From Pseudomonas sp. WS 5079 (GTDB lineage Bacteria; Pseudomonadota; Gammaproteobacteria; Pseudomonadales; Pseudomonadaceae), in NCBI RefSeq assembly GCF_012985465.1, contig NZ_JAAQWN010000013.1, forward strand, positions 98,299-162,298: a stretch of 64,000 nt of DNA, given 5' to 3'. Shown here in pieces: positions 21,062 to 30,098 of the stretch. Positions within the stretch are counted from its first letter, which is position 1. Each line of letters opens with the position of its first letter. Position numbers and translations under genes: made by a program. Under the pieces are notes generated by a model. It had not been told where the DNA came from. It made no database searches and saw only the letters and a list, made by a program, of their open reading frames with translations.

Positions 21062-21979
21062 GTGGCTCAGGTCAAGCGTATCCGTCGTAACGTCAGTGGC
21101 ATCATCCTGCTCGACAAGCCCATTGGCTTTACCTCCAATGCCGCTTTGCAGAAGGTCCGCTGGCTGCTCAATGCCGAGAAGGCCGGGCACACCGGCAGCC
21201 TCGACCCCTTGGCTACTGGCGTATTGCCATTGTGCTTTGGCGAGGCCACCAAGTTCTCGCAATACCTGCTCGATTCAGACAAGGGTTACGAAACCCTGAT
21301 GCAACTGGGCAAGACCACCACCACGGCTGACGCCGAAGGTGATGTTCTGCAGGTTCGTGACGTGACCGTTGGTCGTGCAGATATCGAGGCCGCTTTACCC
21401 GCTTTTCGTGGGCAAATCAGTCAGATACCGCCGATGTACTCGGCTCTCAAGCGTGATGGCCAGCCTCTTTACAAGCTGGCACGTGCGGGCGAAGTAGTGG
21501 AGCGCGAACCGCGTTCTGTTACTATTGCGCGCTTGGAATTGCTTGCCTGTGAAGGCGAGACTGCCCGCTTGGCCGTGGACTGCAGCAAAGGCACCTATAT
21601 CCGTACCCTGGTGGAAGATATCGGTGAAAAGCTCGGTTGCGGCGCGTATGTTGCAGAACTGCGACGCACCCAGGCTGGCCCTTTTACCCTGGCCCAGACG
21701 GTCACGCTGGAAGAGTTGGAAGCCGTGCATGCCGAAGGCGGCAATGAAGCAGTTGATCGCTTCCTGATGCCATCGGACAGCGGTTTGCTGGATTGGCCAT
21801 TGCTGCACTTTTCGGAGCACAGCGCGTTCTACTGGCTCAACGGCCAGCCAGTACGTGCACCGGATGCCCCGAAGTTCGGCATGGTGCGGGTACAAGATCA
21901 CAACGGTCGCTTTATCGGTATCGGTGAAGTGAGCGAAGACGGGCGCATCGCGCCGCGTCGACTGATTCGGTCAGAATGA
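21062..21979 (+). CDS. truB: tRNA pseudouridine-55 synthase
   Basis: TruB, 305 residues, makes pseudouridine 55 in the tRNA T-loop. The catalytic aspartate is Asp48 in HTGSLDPLATG; the PMYSALKRDGQPLYKLAR and TYIRTLVEDIG motifs are present, and a C-terminal PUA-like region starts near residue 245. The start is GTG at 21062, three bases after rbfA. rpsO follows after 159 bases. Confidence 0.97.
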   Translation: MAQVKRIRRNVSGIILLDKPIGFTSNAALQKVRWLLNAEKAGHTGSLDPLATGVLPLCFGEATKFSQYLLDSDKGYETLMQLGKTTTTADAEGDVLQVRDVTVGRADIEAALPAFRGQISQIPPMYSALKRDGQPLYKLARAGEVVEREPRSVTIARLELLACEGETARLAVDCSKGTYIRTLVEDIGEKLGCGAYVAELRRTQAGPFTLAQTVTLEELEAVHAEGGNEAVDRFLMPSDSGLLDWPLLHFSEHSAFYWLNGQPVRAPDAPKFGMVRVQDHNGRFIGIGEVSEDGRIAPRRLIRSE

Positions 21980-22138
21980 CCGGAACCAGTTTGTGGTAAA
22001 AGCGCAGTAGTTTTTACGCAAACTGGAACGAGGGTGGCTGTTAACAGGCACGGTCACTACTCATTTTTAGATACAGGGATTTGTCCCTGGCCTGTTGAAA
22101 CTGCCCTTTGGGTGGTTTCCTGAAAAAAGGATTGCCTC

Positions 22139-22408
22139 ATGGCTCTCGACGTTCAAGAAAAAGCACAAATCGTAGCTGACTATCAGCAAGCTGTTGGTGA
22201 CACTGGTTCGCCAGAAGTGCAAGTTGCACTGCTGACCCACAACATCAACAAGCTGCAAGGTCACTTCAAGGCCAACGGTAAAGATCACCACTCCCGTCGT
22301 GGTCTGATCCGCATGGTAAACCAGCGTCGTAAGCTGCTGGACTACCTGAAAGGCAAGGATCTGGGTCGTTATCAGACTCTGATCGGTCGCCTGGGTCTGC
22401 GTCGCTAA
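22139..22408 (+). CDS. rpsO: 30S ribosomal protein S15
   Basis: S15, 89 residues, binds the central domain of 16S rRNA early in 30S assembly. The sequence contains TGSPEVQVALLTHNINKLQGHF and HHSRRGLIRMVNQRRKLLDYLK, the rRNA-binding core. AAGGA lies upstream of the ATG. A hairpin around 22073-22090 in the 5' leader (CAGGGATTTGTCCCTG) could belong to the S15 autoregulatory structure known in E. coli, which is inference here. pnp follows after 194 bases. Confidence 0.98.
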   Translation: MALDVQEKAQIVADYQQAVGDTGSPEVQVALLTHNINKLQGHFKANGKDHHSRRGLIRMVNQRRKLLDYLKGKDLGRYQTLIGRLGLRR

Positions 22409-22602
22409 TCGGCGATTGCGCTAGAGGTTGGTTGGCTGTCGTGTGTCAGTGGGTTTCCCGCTGGCCCATGGCAGGCTTCCAGCCTCAAGTTTTATCTGGA
22501 TACACGTTTTACCCTGGACAGGCGTTGGGCCGACTCCCGACATTGCCCAAGAATTTCGCAAGAAGACAAGTTCCCCAAGAGCCACAAAGAAGGTAGGACA
22601 CC
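22409..22602 (+). other. rpsO-pnp intergenic leader
   Basis: This stretch has no open gene. In enterobacteria the rpsO-pnp gap holds a terminator and an RNase III-cleaved stem for pnp autoregulation. Here I see short GC stems (for example around 22458-22475) but no clear long duplex by eye. Confidence 0.5.
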
Positions 22603-24708
22603 GTGAACCCGGTTATCAAAAAATTCCAGTTCGGTCAGTCGACCGTTACCCTCGAGACAGGCCGTATTGCCCGTCAAGCCTCCGGCGCAGTGCTGGTCAC
22701 CGTTGACGACGACGTTACCGTACTGGTGACCGTTGTAGGCGCAAAGACCGCTGACCCAAGCAAAGGCTTCTTCCCTCTTTCCGTTCACTACCAGGAAAAG
22801 ACTTACGCTGCCGGTAAGATCCCTGGTGGTTTCTTCAAGCGTGAAGGCCGTCCTTCCGAGAAAGAAACCCTGACTTCCCGACTGATCGACCGTCCGATCC
22901 GTCCGCTGTTCCCAGAAGGCTTCATGAACGAAGTGCAGGTTGTCTGCACCGTCGTTTCCACCAGCAAGAAGACCGATCCGGACATCGCTGCGATGATCGG
23001 CACCTCGGCTGCCCTGGCCATCTCCGGTATTCCATTCGATGGCCCGATCGGCGCAGCCCGTGTTGCGTTCCACGAAAGCACCGGCTACCTGCTGAACCCG
23101 ACTTACGAACAACAGAAAGCTTCGAGCCTGGACATGGTCGTTGCCGGTACTTCGGAAGCCGTGTTGATGGTTGAATCGGAAGCCAAAGAGCTGACCGAAG
23201 ACCAGATGCTGGGCGCTGTACTGTTTGCTCACGACGAGTTCCAGGTTGTGATCAACGCTGTTAAAGAACTGGCTGCTGAAGCTGCCAAGCCAACCTGGAC
23301 CTGGGCTCCTGCGCCTGAAGCCACCGCACTGCTGGGCACTATTCGCTCCGAGTTCGGTGCTGCGATCTCCGACGCCTACACCATCACCATCAAGGCCGAC
23401 CGTTACGCTCGCCTGGGTGAATTGAAGGACCAGGTTGTTGCCAAGCTGTCCGGTGAAGAAGGCCAGCCTTCTTCCAGCGAAGTCAAAGCAGCCTTCGGCG
23501 AAATCGAATACCGCACCGTTCGCGAAAATATCGTTAACGGTAAGCCACGTATTGACGGTCGCGACACCCGCACCGTACGTCCGCTGAACATCGAAGTCGG
23601 CGTTCTGCCGAAGACCCACGGTTCGGCCCTGTTCACCCGTGGTGAAACCCAGGCCCTGGTAGTCGCGACTCTGGGTACTGCCCGTGACGCACAGCTGCTG
23701 GACACCCTGGAAGGCGAGAAAAAAGACCCGTTCATGCTGCACTACAACTTCCCTCCGTTCTCGGTAGGTGAGTGTGGTCGCATGGGTGGTGCTGGTCGCC
23801 GCGAAATCGGTCACGGCCGCCTGGCCCGTCGTTCGATTGCAGCCATGCTGCCTGCCGCCGACGTGTTCCCGTACACCATTCGTGTTGTGTCGGAAATCAC
23901 CGAGTCCAACGGTTCCAGCTCCATGGCTTCGGTCTGCGGTGCTTCCCTGGCTCTGATGGACGCCGGCGTTCCGATGAAGGCACCGGTTGCCGGTATCGCC
24001 ATGGGCCTGGTTAAAGAAGGCGAGAAGTTCGCCATCCTGACCGACATCCTGGGTGACGAAGACCACCTGGGCGACATGGACTTCAAAGTAGCCGGTACCG
24101 CCAAAGGTGTTACCGCGCTGCAGATGGACATCAAGATCAAGGGCATCACCGAAGAAATCATGGAAATCGCTCTGGGCCAAGCCCTGGAAGCGCGCCTGAA
24201 CATCCTCGGCCAGATGAACCAGATCATTGGCCAGTCCCGCACCGAACTGTCGGAAAATGCTCCGACCATGATCGCGATGAAAATCGACACCGACAAAATC
24301 CGTGATGTCATCGGTAAAGGCGGCGCGACCATCCGTGCGATCTGTGAAGAAACCAAGGCCTCGATCGATATCGAAGACGACGGTTCGATCAAGATCTTCG
24401 GCGAAACCAAGGAAGCGGCTGAAGCTGCACGTCAGCGCGTCCTGGGTATCACCGCAGAAGCCGAGATCGGCAAGATCTACGTCGGTAAGGTTGAGCGCAT
24501 CGTCGACTTCGGCGCATTCGTCAACATCCTGCCTGGCAAGGACGGTCTGGTTCACATCTCCATGCTGAGTGATGCTCGCGTTGAGAAAGTGACCGACATC
24601 CTCAAAGAAGGCCAGGAAGTGGAAGTGCTGGTACTGGACGTGGACAACCGCGGCCGTATCAAACTGTCCATCAAGGACGTAGCAGCAGCCAAGGCTTCGG
24701 GCGTTTAA
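22603..24708 (+). CDS. pnp: Polyribonucleotide nucleotidyltransferase (PNPase)
   Basis: PNPase, 701 residues, degrades RNA 3'-to-5' by phosphorolysis, as a trimer and in the degradosome. Two RNase PH domains (about 1-210 and 310-540) flank a helical linker; PPFSVGECGRMGGAGRREIGHG is in the second. A KH domain (IRDVIGKGGATIRAI, about 556-610) and an S1 domain (GKIYVGKVERIVDFGAFVNI, about 622-690) complete it. The start is GTG at 22603 with AAGAAGG upstream. A strong terminator follows. Confidence 0.98.
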   Translation: MNPVIKKFQFGQSTVTLETGRIARQASGAVLVTVDDDVTVLVTVVGAKTADPSKGFFPLSVHYQEKTYAAGKIPGGFFKREGRPSEKETLTSRLIDRPIRPLFPEGFMNEVQVVCTVVSTSKKTDPDIAAMIGTSAALAISGIPFDGPIGAARVAFHESTGYLLNPTYEQQKASSLDMVVAGTSEAVLMVESEAKELTEDQMLGAVLFAHDEFQVVINAVKELAAEAAKPTWTWAPAPEATALLGTIRSEFGAAISDAYTITIKADRYARLGELKDQVVAKLSGEEGQPSSSEVKAAFGEIEYRTVRENIVNGKPRIDGRDTRTVRPLNIEVGVLPKTHGSALFTRGETQALVVATLGTARDAQLLDTLEGEKKDPFMLHYNFPPFSVGECGRMGGAGRREIGHGRLARRSIAAMLPAADVFPYTIRVVSEITESNGSSSMASVCGASLALMDAGVPMKAPVAGIAMGLVKEGEKFAILTDILGDEDHLGDMDFKVAGTAKGVTALQMDIKIKGITEEIMEIALGQALEARLNILGQMNQIIGQSRTELSENAPTMIAMKIDTDKIRDVIGKGGATIRAICEETKASIDIEDDGSIKIFGETKEAAEAARQRVLGITAEAEIGKIYVGKVERIVDFGAFVNILPGKDGLVHISMLSDARVEKVTDILKEGQEVEVLVLDVDNRGRIKLSIKDVAAAKASGV

Positions 24709-24735
24709 TCACTCCCAGGCTTCATGCTGAAAAAG

Positions 24736-24760
24736 AGGACTCTTCGGAGTCCTTTTTTTT
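24736..24760 (+). terminator. Intrinsic terminator after pnp
   Basis: AGGACTC (24736-24742), tetraloop TTCG, GAGTCCT (24747-24753), followed by eight T's. It is the clear end of the nusA-pnp gene cluster. Confidence 0.93.
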
Positions 24761-24811
24761 GGACTGCGGGAAAGTGAAGGTAAATCAGCCGTTTAGCCTA
24801 GGACAAAAGCC

Positions 24812-24851
24812 GCAACTTGCATGCAGGCACGACGGGCTTCATGCAAGTTGC
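24812..24851. promoter_or_regulatory. 12-bp inverted repeat, candidate enhancer site for a sigma-54 activator
   Basis: GCAACTTGCATG at 24812-24823 is repeated perfectly inverted as CATGCAAGTTGC at 24840-24851, with a 16-base spacer. It lies about 94-133 bases upstream of the predicted sigma-54 start site, the usual place for an enhancer-binding-protein site. The half-site is not the TGTTAC motif seen near crcZ, and I do not recognise its regulator. Confidence 0.65.
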
Positions 24852-24877
24852 ACGATTTCGAAAAAACAGCATTTATA

Positions 24878-24890
24878 TAAACTATTGATT
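24878..24890 (-). promoter_or_regulatory. IHF binding site
   Basis: On the minus strand AATCAATAGTTTA matches the IHF consensus WATCAANNNNTTR at every defined position. It lies in an A/T-rich stretch between the upstream palindrome and the -24/-12 element, where IHF would bend DNA for a sigma-54 activator loop. Confidence 0.65.
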
Positions 24891-24917
24891 TATAAAGGTT
24901 TATTTAAATTTTTGGAC

Positions 24918-24934
24918 TTGGCACACTGTCTGCA
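24918..24934 (+). promoter_or_regulatory. Sigma-54 (-24/-12) promoter of the BON-domain gene
   Basis: TTGGCAC at 24918-24924 and CTGCA at 24930-24934 give the invariant GG and GC with exactly ten bases between, as sigma-54 requires. The predicted start is near 24945, 60 bases before the ATG at 25005. An IHF site and a palindrome lie upstream in the expected order. Confidence 0.75.
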
Positions 24935-25004
24935 CTATTCCTGTTAACGCTGCAGTATGAAGGTTCACACACTGCAGACTTTCAATAAAACAGGAGTTAC
25001 TCGT

Positions 25005-25625
25005 ATGAAGAAGTTCGCTCTCGCTACTGCTACCGCTCTGACCCTGGCCATGGGTGCTAACGTGGCCTTTGCCCAAACTTCCCAAGCTCCAATGACTCTG
25101 GCGGCTGGTGAAGCCACCAAAGCGAAAGAAAGCGTTTCGGATACTTGGATCACCACCAAAGTTAAATCTGATCTGCTGACTGAAAAAGGTATTCCTGGTT
25201 CGGACATCAAGGTTGAAACCAACAAAGGTGTGGTTTCCCTGTCGTCGACTGTAGCCATTTCGGATTCGCAGAAAGCAACCGCTGTAGCGATCACCAAGAA
25301 AATCAAAGGTGTAACCGCGGTTTCTGCTGACGGCCTGCTGGCTGGCGGCGCCACCAAGGCAGACAACATCGACAAAACCAAAAGCGCAGCAGCAGGCGCC
25401 AAGGAGTCCACTTCGGATACCTGGATCACTACCAAAGTGAAAGCTGACCTGGTAACCGAGAAAGGCATTCCTGGTACCGACATTAAAGTCGAAACCAACA
25501 AGGGCGTGGTTTCCCTGTCCTCTTCGGTCGCTGTGACTGAAGCGCAGAAAACTACTGCGGTGAATATCACCAAGAAAATCAAAGGCGTTAAAGCTGTATC
25601 GGCCGACGGCCTGAAAGCAGAGTAA
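25005..25625 (+). CDS. Exported protein with two tandem BON domains
   Basis: A 206-residue exported, probably periplasmic protein. The signal peptide MKKFALATATALTLAMG ends at AFA (residues 21-23). Two BON domains follow, residues about 42-111 and 134-206. They are near copies: each starts with a SDTWITTKVK motif, contains IKVETNKGVVSLSS and ends with KKIKGV.AVSADGL. BON domains are linked to membrane or phospholipid binding and stress (OsmY type). The ATG at 25005 follows AGGAG with good spacing; the upstream extension lacks a signal peptide. Its promoter is predicted to be sigma-54 dependent. The exact role is unknown. Confidence 0.9.
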   Translation: MKKFALATATALTLAMGANVAFAQTSQAPMTLAAGEATKAKESVSDTWITTKVKSDLLTEKGIPGSDIKVETNKGVVSLSSTVAISDSQKATAVAITKKIKGVTAVSADGLLAGGATKADNIDKTKSAAAGAKESTSDTWITTKVKADLVTEKGIPGTDIKVETNKGVVSLSSSVAVTEAQKTTAVNITKKIKGVKAVSADGLKAE

Positions 25626-25727
25626 CGCGTAGCCATTCGACTGGACCCAGGCGGCCACGAGCGAGGCAGATATCCGCTCAATGCACCTTACAGGTTCATG
25701 CGACCGACCACAGGGATGTGGTCACTA

Positions 25728-25759
25728 CGGGCCCCGGCACTTGTGTCGGGGCCCGTTTT
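25728..25759 (+). terminator. Intrinsic terminator after the BON gene
   Basis: A 13-bp stem beginning CGGGCCCCGGCAC (25728-25740) with its complement ending at 25755 (one G-T pair, loop TTG or shorter) is followed by TTTTA. It ends the BON transcript. Confidence 0.8.
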
Positions 25760-25802
25760 ATTGTGGCGGGGAATACATATTTGCCGATTTTGGAGATCAA
25801 AC

Positions 25803-25889
25803 GTGGGAGCTGGCTTGCCTGCGATGGCTGCGTATCAGTAGTAAGCAGGCTGGCTGACCCACCGCCATCGCAGGCAAGCCAGCCCCCAC
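25803..25889. repeat. REP inverted pair (REPIN-like)
   Basis: Two 26-base arms (25803-25828 and 25864-25889) face each other with one mismatch. Each carries the fluorescens-type REP core GTGGGAGCTGGCTTGCC followed by TGCGATGGC. It lies between the converging BON and AsmA-like genes and may stabilise either transcript end. Confidence 0.85.
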
Positions 25890-25914
25890 ACTTTGCAGTT
25901 ATGGTGCCCGGTAG

Positions 25915-28860
25915 TTACTCGGCATCCAGGTGCATTGGCGTAACAACCCGGCCATCTTTCTCTGCCTGCCCAAGGTTGGCATCAATGAAGTACACCCGGT
26001 CATCTTCCAGCTGGCCCTTGTCGACCAGATAGTCTTTGATCGTGCTGGCGCGGTCCTGGCCCAGTTGGCGTAGCAGCACGTCACTGGCGCTCCAGAACTT
26101 GATCACGCCGTCACGCAGCTTCGCCGAGCGCTCATCGCTACCCAGGTTTTTCCACTCGGCCGGTGGCTGTTGCTTCAAGCGAGTGCGGTAGATGCCTTCG
26201 AGCAGCGGGGCTTTTTCCTTTTCCGGTACTTCGAGCAACGACGCCTGGGCCGGGACTTTATCGCCACGGCGCTGGAGTATCTTGTAGTAGTTGTACTGAT
26301 ACTCGCGCTCAAGCCGCTCGGCAGCCAAGAACGGGCCGTCGCTGCTGGCTGCCGCGGTGCCTTCGATCTCCAGGCGCAGGGCAGGGCGCTCCTTGAGGGC
26401 CTTGGCGAGGCTGTCCAGGGCCGACTCGGCGTCCTTGTTCAGGGCGCTGGAGCCTGCGGCGAACGACACATTGCCAAGATCCTGCGCGCCACCACCCGTC
26501 ACCAGTCCGCCAATGAACTTGAACGGCGCCGTCGCCGCGCGTACCACCAGGTTGCGCAGGGTTTGCCAGACAATCGGCATCACGCTGAATTGCGGGTTGT
26601 TCAAGTCGCCGGTCACCGGCAATTCGATGGAAATCTTGCCGTCGGTGTCCTTGAGCAGGGCAATCGCCAGGCGAATCGGCAGGTCCACCGCGTCCGCACT
26701 GTCGACTTTCTCGCCCAGTTGCAGTTGCTCCACCACTACCTTGTTCTCAGCCTTCAACTGGCCCTTGGTGATCACGTAGTGCAGGTCCAGGTTGAGCCGG
26801 CCCTTGCGGATACGGAACCCGGCAAACTTGCCCGAGTAAGGTGTCAGGGTGGTCAGTTCGACGCGTTTGAAGCTGGTGGCGATATCCAGTGCGGCCATCG
26901 GGTCAAACGGGTTCACGCTGCCCTTGATGGTTACCGGCGCATAGCGATCGACCTTGCCCTTGATATCGACGCTGGCCGGCTTGGCCTGGCGGCTGTCGAT
27001 GGTGCCGATCTGGCCATTGAGTTGTTGGATCGCCGTGGCGAAGTTCGGTGTCAGGCTGAAGTCGGCAAAGTTGGCCGAGCCATCATTGATCGCGATCTGG
27101 CCGATACGGATGCCCAGGGGCTTCTCGTTGCTCGCGCTGGATTTGGCCGTCGATTTGGCACCGCTGTCGGCCGGCTGTGGGATCAGCAGGTCATCGACGT
27201 TGGTGGTGCGGTCATCGTTGATCATAAAGCGCGCATAGGGTTGCAGCAGGTTGATCTTGTCGATCGACAGGCTATTGCCGTGCTGGTAGTTCAAGCCCTC
27301 GACCACCAGGCGCTGCCACTTGAGGAAGTCACGGGTCTTGAGAGTATCGAGGGTGTGCAGTTGGTCCACTTGCGCGCGGCCGGTGATCTGCAGCGCAAGG
27401 GGCTCGGTACTCTTGAGGTTCACGTCCAGGTTGCTGCCGAGCATGCCGCTACGCAGTTCCAGGCGGATAAAGGGGCTGATATAGGACTGGGCAACCCGCA
27501 GGTCGATATCCTTGGTGTCGACCTTCAGCTTGGCGCTGACCGGGTTCAGGTTGACCTGGCCGCTCGCCTGGATCTTGCCCTGCTTGCCCAGGCCACTGTC
27601 GATCTTCAGCGTGAAGGGGCTTTGATTGAGGCTGTCGAAATCTTGTACATCGACATTCAGCGGGCCCAGCTCCAGTGCTACCGCAGGTTTTACCTGGCGA
27701 TCAGCCAGATGCACCTGGTAGTTGCGCAGTTGCACATCCTTGAGCAGCACTTGCCAAGGCTTGCTCGGTGCTGTCGGTTCGGGTTTTGGCGAGTCGGCCG
27801 TGGCGGGAGCGCTTGCTGGCTCAGGCTGGGTGGCCGGCTTGCTCGGCTGGCTGGCGAACAGTTTCTGCCAGTCCAGTTGGCCGTCGGCTTCGCGGGCGGC
27901 CCAGGTTTCGAGCTTGTTACTGCGGATCTTGCCCACGATCACTTGCTGCTTGGCCAGGTCGATCGAGGTTTCGCTGACATCCAGGCGCTCCAGGCGCGCC
28001 AGTGGCCGGCCATCCGGGGCCTTGATCGCAAAGGGTGCGATGCTCGCGGAGACGTTGGTCAGGTTCAGTTCGGTTTCTTTGGCCAGGTTCAGCTTGTAGT
28101 CGGTGCTGAAGTTGAGGATGCCGTCTTCCAGGACCAGAGGCACGGCGTCCCGTACATAGGGCCACCAGACTTTCATCTTGCCATCCGTGACCTTGAGCTT
28201 ACCCTCGGAGGCGATCGGCACCAGGCTGAAATTACCGGTCCAGTCGAGCTGCCCACCCTCGGGGCCGGCGGCGACCAGGGTCATGTCGGCGTTGTCTTCG
28301 GGCAGGGTGCTGAGGTTTTTCAGTTCGAAGTCGAGTTTGTCGTAGAGAAACTCGATAGGTTCGCTGGGGCGCACATCTTCGAAGTGCACGTAGCCGCCCG
28401 CCAGCTTGATGCGCTCGATGCGCAGCGGGAACGGTTTGCTCTCGGGGTCATCGGGCGTCGGTTCGCTCGGCGGCAACTTGAACAATTGCGCCAGGTTGAG
28501 CGCACCGGCTTTGTCGAAGAGGATTTCGGTCTTCGGCTTGTCCAATTGCACATCGGCCAAGTGCAGGGCGCGAGTCCAGAGGCTGTCGATCTGCAGGTTG
28601 GCGTAGAGGCGATCAAAGCCCACCTGTTCCTTGCCCGGCTCACCGATTTTTAGGCCCCAGAGGGTTAGCTCCAGGCTGAACGGGTTGAGTTCGATACGCT
28701 CGATACGGGCCGGCACGGTGGCGTAGTTGGCCAACTGTTGGTTGGCCACGCGAAGCGCAATACCGGGCAAAATCAAAAAGCCCAGCAAGCTGTAGAGTGC
28801 AAGGGCGGTCAGCAAGGCGCCTGCGGCGCGAATCAATCCTTTGGGCATGGGTGACGCCAT
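25915..28860 (-). CDS. Large AsmA-like/DUF748 envelope protein
   Basis: A 981-residue protein with one N-terminal membrane anchor (about 10-35, GALLTALALYSLLGFLILPG) and a long periplasmic region. Repeated beta-rich AsmA/DUF748-type segments are visible (for example IERIELNPFSLELTLWGLKIG, and LRSGMLGSNLDVNLKS). A Pro/Ala-rich linker lies near 340-370 and the C-terminal 180 residues (LGNVSFAAGSSALNKDAESALDSLA) resemble an OmpA-like end. AsmA-clan proteins act in lipid transport or outer-membrane homeostasis; the specific role here is not known. ATG at 28860 or 28848 could be the start; neither has a clear ribosome-binding site. Confidence 0.85.
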   Translation of the reverse strand: MASPMPKGLIRAAGALLTALALYSLLGFLILPGIALRVANQQLANYATVPARIERIELNPFSLELTLWGLKIGEPGKEQVGFDRLYANLQIDSLWTRALHLADVQLDKPKTEILFDKAGALNLAQLFKLPPSEPTPDDPESKPFPLRIERIKLAGGYVHFEDVRPSEPIEFLYDKLDFELKNLSTLPEDNADMTLVAAGPEGGQLDWTGNFSLVPIASEGKLKVTDGKMKVWWPYVRDAVPLVLEDGILNFSTDYKLNLAKETELNLTNVSASIAPFAIKAPDGRPLARLERLDVSETSIDLAKQQVIVGKIRSNKLETWAAREADGQLDWQKLFASQPSKPATQPEPASAPATADSPKPEPTAPSKPWQVLLKDVQLRNYQVHLADRQVKPAVALELGPLNVDVQDFDSLNQSPFTLKIDSGLGKQGKIQASGQVNLNPVSAKLKVDTKDIDLRVAQSYISPFIRLELRSGMLGSNLDVNLKSTEPLALQITGRAQVDQLHTLDTLKTRDFLKWQRLVVEGLNYQHGNSLSIDKINLLQPYARFMINDDRTTNVDDLLIPQPADSGAKSTAKSSASNEKPLGIRIGQIAINDGSANFADFSLTPNFATAIQQLNGQIGTIDSRQAKPASVDIKGKVDRYAPVTIKGSVNPFDPMAALDIATSFKRVELTTLTPYSGKFAGFRIRKGRLNLDLHYVITKGQLKAENKVVVEQLQLGEKVDSADAVDLPIRLAIALLKDTDGKISIELPVTGDLNNPQFSVMPIVWQTLRNLVVRAATAPFKFIGGLVTGGGAQDLGNVSFAAGSSALNKDAESALDSLAKALKERPALRLEIEGTAAASSDGPFLAAERLEREYQYNYYKILQRRGDKVPAQASLLEVPEKEKAPLLEGIYRTRLKQQPPAEWKNLGSDERSAKLRDGVIKFWSASDVLLRQLGQDRASTIKDYLVDKGQLEDDRVYFIDANLGQAEKDGRVVTPMHLDAE

Positions 28861-28955
28861 CTATGTCGATCAAGAGTGCCTTGGAGTATGGCACGGGTTT
28901 ACGGTTCCGAAGAACCGAGCCTTTATTACGCCAGTCCAGGCCTTTCAGGGCAATC

Positions 28956-29972
28956 CTACAGCTGCAGGATCAGGGTCTTCAGAGGAGGCTGCTGGTCTTG
29001 TGAGGGAAAGTCAGCGCCGGGAGTCATCACTTTCCAGTCGCGTACCGGCCTGCCGGCCTTTTCAGCGCAACGCAAGACCTGCTCGCGCCAATCATCCATG
29101 CTGACTTTTGCCAGGTTGTTGCAGCAGATCAGCACGCCATTGTCTGCGGTGGCCAGCAGTGCGGGCTTGAGCAGGCTTTGGTAGTCGCGCAGCAGGTCCA
29201 CGGTGCCAAAGGCGCTCTTGGCCCACGCGGGTGGGTCGAGCAGCACCAGGTCATATTGGCGTTGCTCCAGGCGCGGGTAGCTTGGCAGTTTTTGCCCGCG
29301 ACGCTGGGTGATCGGCAGCCCGGCCAACTGGCGGATTGCCGGGAAGTAATCGGACTGTACAAACGTCATGGCTGGCAGTTGCGGGTTCAACTCGCCGTTT
29401 TCGCGACCGACCGCCAGGTTGCCCTCGGCAAAGTCCAGGTTGCACACCTCGCGGGCCCCACCGGCCGCTGCGCTGAGGCCGACGCCGCAGGTGTAGGCAA
29501 ACAGGTTCAGCACGCTTTTGCCGGCACTGTGCGCCTTGACCCAGCCGCGGGTGTTGCGCAGGTCCAGGAACAGCAGCGGATCCTGCCCGGAGTGGCGACC
29601 GCGCACGCGATAGTTCAGGCCCCATTCATGGCCGACCAGGTCTTCCAGGGCTGCGGGTTCGGCGCGGTACACCGTGTCTTCGCGGTCGATACGCGAGTTG
29701 CCTCGGGAGCGGTCGTTATAGACCAGCAGCAGTTCCAGCCCCAGGTACTGGTTGATCATCAGGTGCAACTGCAGCAGCGCATCGCTATCTAGCGATTGGT
29801 GAAAGCTCTGCACCATCAATTGCGGGCCGTAGCGGTCGATGGTCAAGCCACCGGCGCCTTCCTGGCTGCCATGGAACAACCGATAGCAATCGGTGCCTTG
29901 GGCATGCAGCTCGGCGAGCAGGTCTTGGCGGTGATCGAGGGCGGCGCGCAGCGCCTGATTCAGGGACGACAT
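28956..29972 (-). CDS. Class I SAM-dependent RNA methyltransferase (RlmI-like)
   Basis: A 338-residue methyltransferase of the RlmI/RlmK group (COG1092 type), probably acting on rRNA cytosine C5 or guanine. A PUA-like and EEHEE-type N-terminal part precedes the Rossmann domain. SAM-binding motif I reads VLNLFAYTCGVGLSAAAGG (about 153-171) and the motif IV LLDPPAWAKS is near 248. It is 95 bases downstream of nothing coding and the same-strand AsmA-like gene follows. The exact target base cannot be read from sequence. Confidence 0.87.
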   Translation of the reverse strand: MSSLNQALRAALDHRQDLLAELHAQGTDCYRLFHGSQEGAGGLTIDRYGPQLMVQSFHQSLDSDALLQLHLMINQYLGLELLLVYNDRSRGNSRIDREDTVYRAEPAALEDLVGHEWGLNYRVRGRHSGQDPLLFLDLRNTRGWVKAHSAGKSVLNLFAYTCGVGLSAAAGGAREVCNLDFAEGNLAVGRENGELNPQLPAMTFVQSDYFPAIRQLAGLPITQRRGQKLPSYPRLEQRQYDLVLLDPPAWAKSAFGTVDLLRDYQSLLKPALLATADNGVLICCNNLAKVSMDDWREQVLRCAEKAGRPVRDWKVMTPGADFPSQDQQPPLKTLILQL

Positions 29973-30017
29973 GGAGCGCGCCTTGCTGGGGAATTGAAGC
30001 GCGCAAGTTTAACAGCT

Positions 30018-30090
30018 CCTGTGGGCGCCGGCTTGCCAGCGATGGCGGTGGAGCAGGAATCGCTATCGCTGGCAAGCCAGCTCCCACAGG
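30018..30090. repeat. REP inverted pair
   Basis: Arms of 27 bases at 30018-30044 and 30064-30090 match with three differences and carry CCTGTGGGAGCTGGCTTGCC-type cores. It fills the gap between the oxygenase-like gene's 3' end and the methyltransferase start. Confidence 0.85.
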
Positions 30091-30098
30091 GTGTGTCG

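Noticed and set aside
24914..24941. AlgU (sigma-22) promoter reading GGACTT upstream of the BON gene
   Set aside because: No TCTGA-like -10 appears 16-17 bases after GGACTT, while the overlapping sigma-54 element has exact GG-N10-GC spacing.
26170..28653. 827-codon plus-strand frame opposite the AsmA-like gene
   Set aside because: The minus-strand protein has a membrane anchor and recognisable family pattern; the plus-strand product is low-complexity Gln/Ala/Arg/Leu sequence typical of antisense frames.
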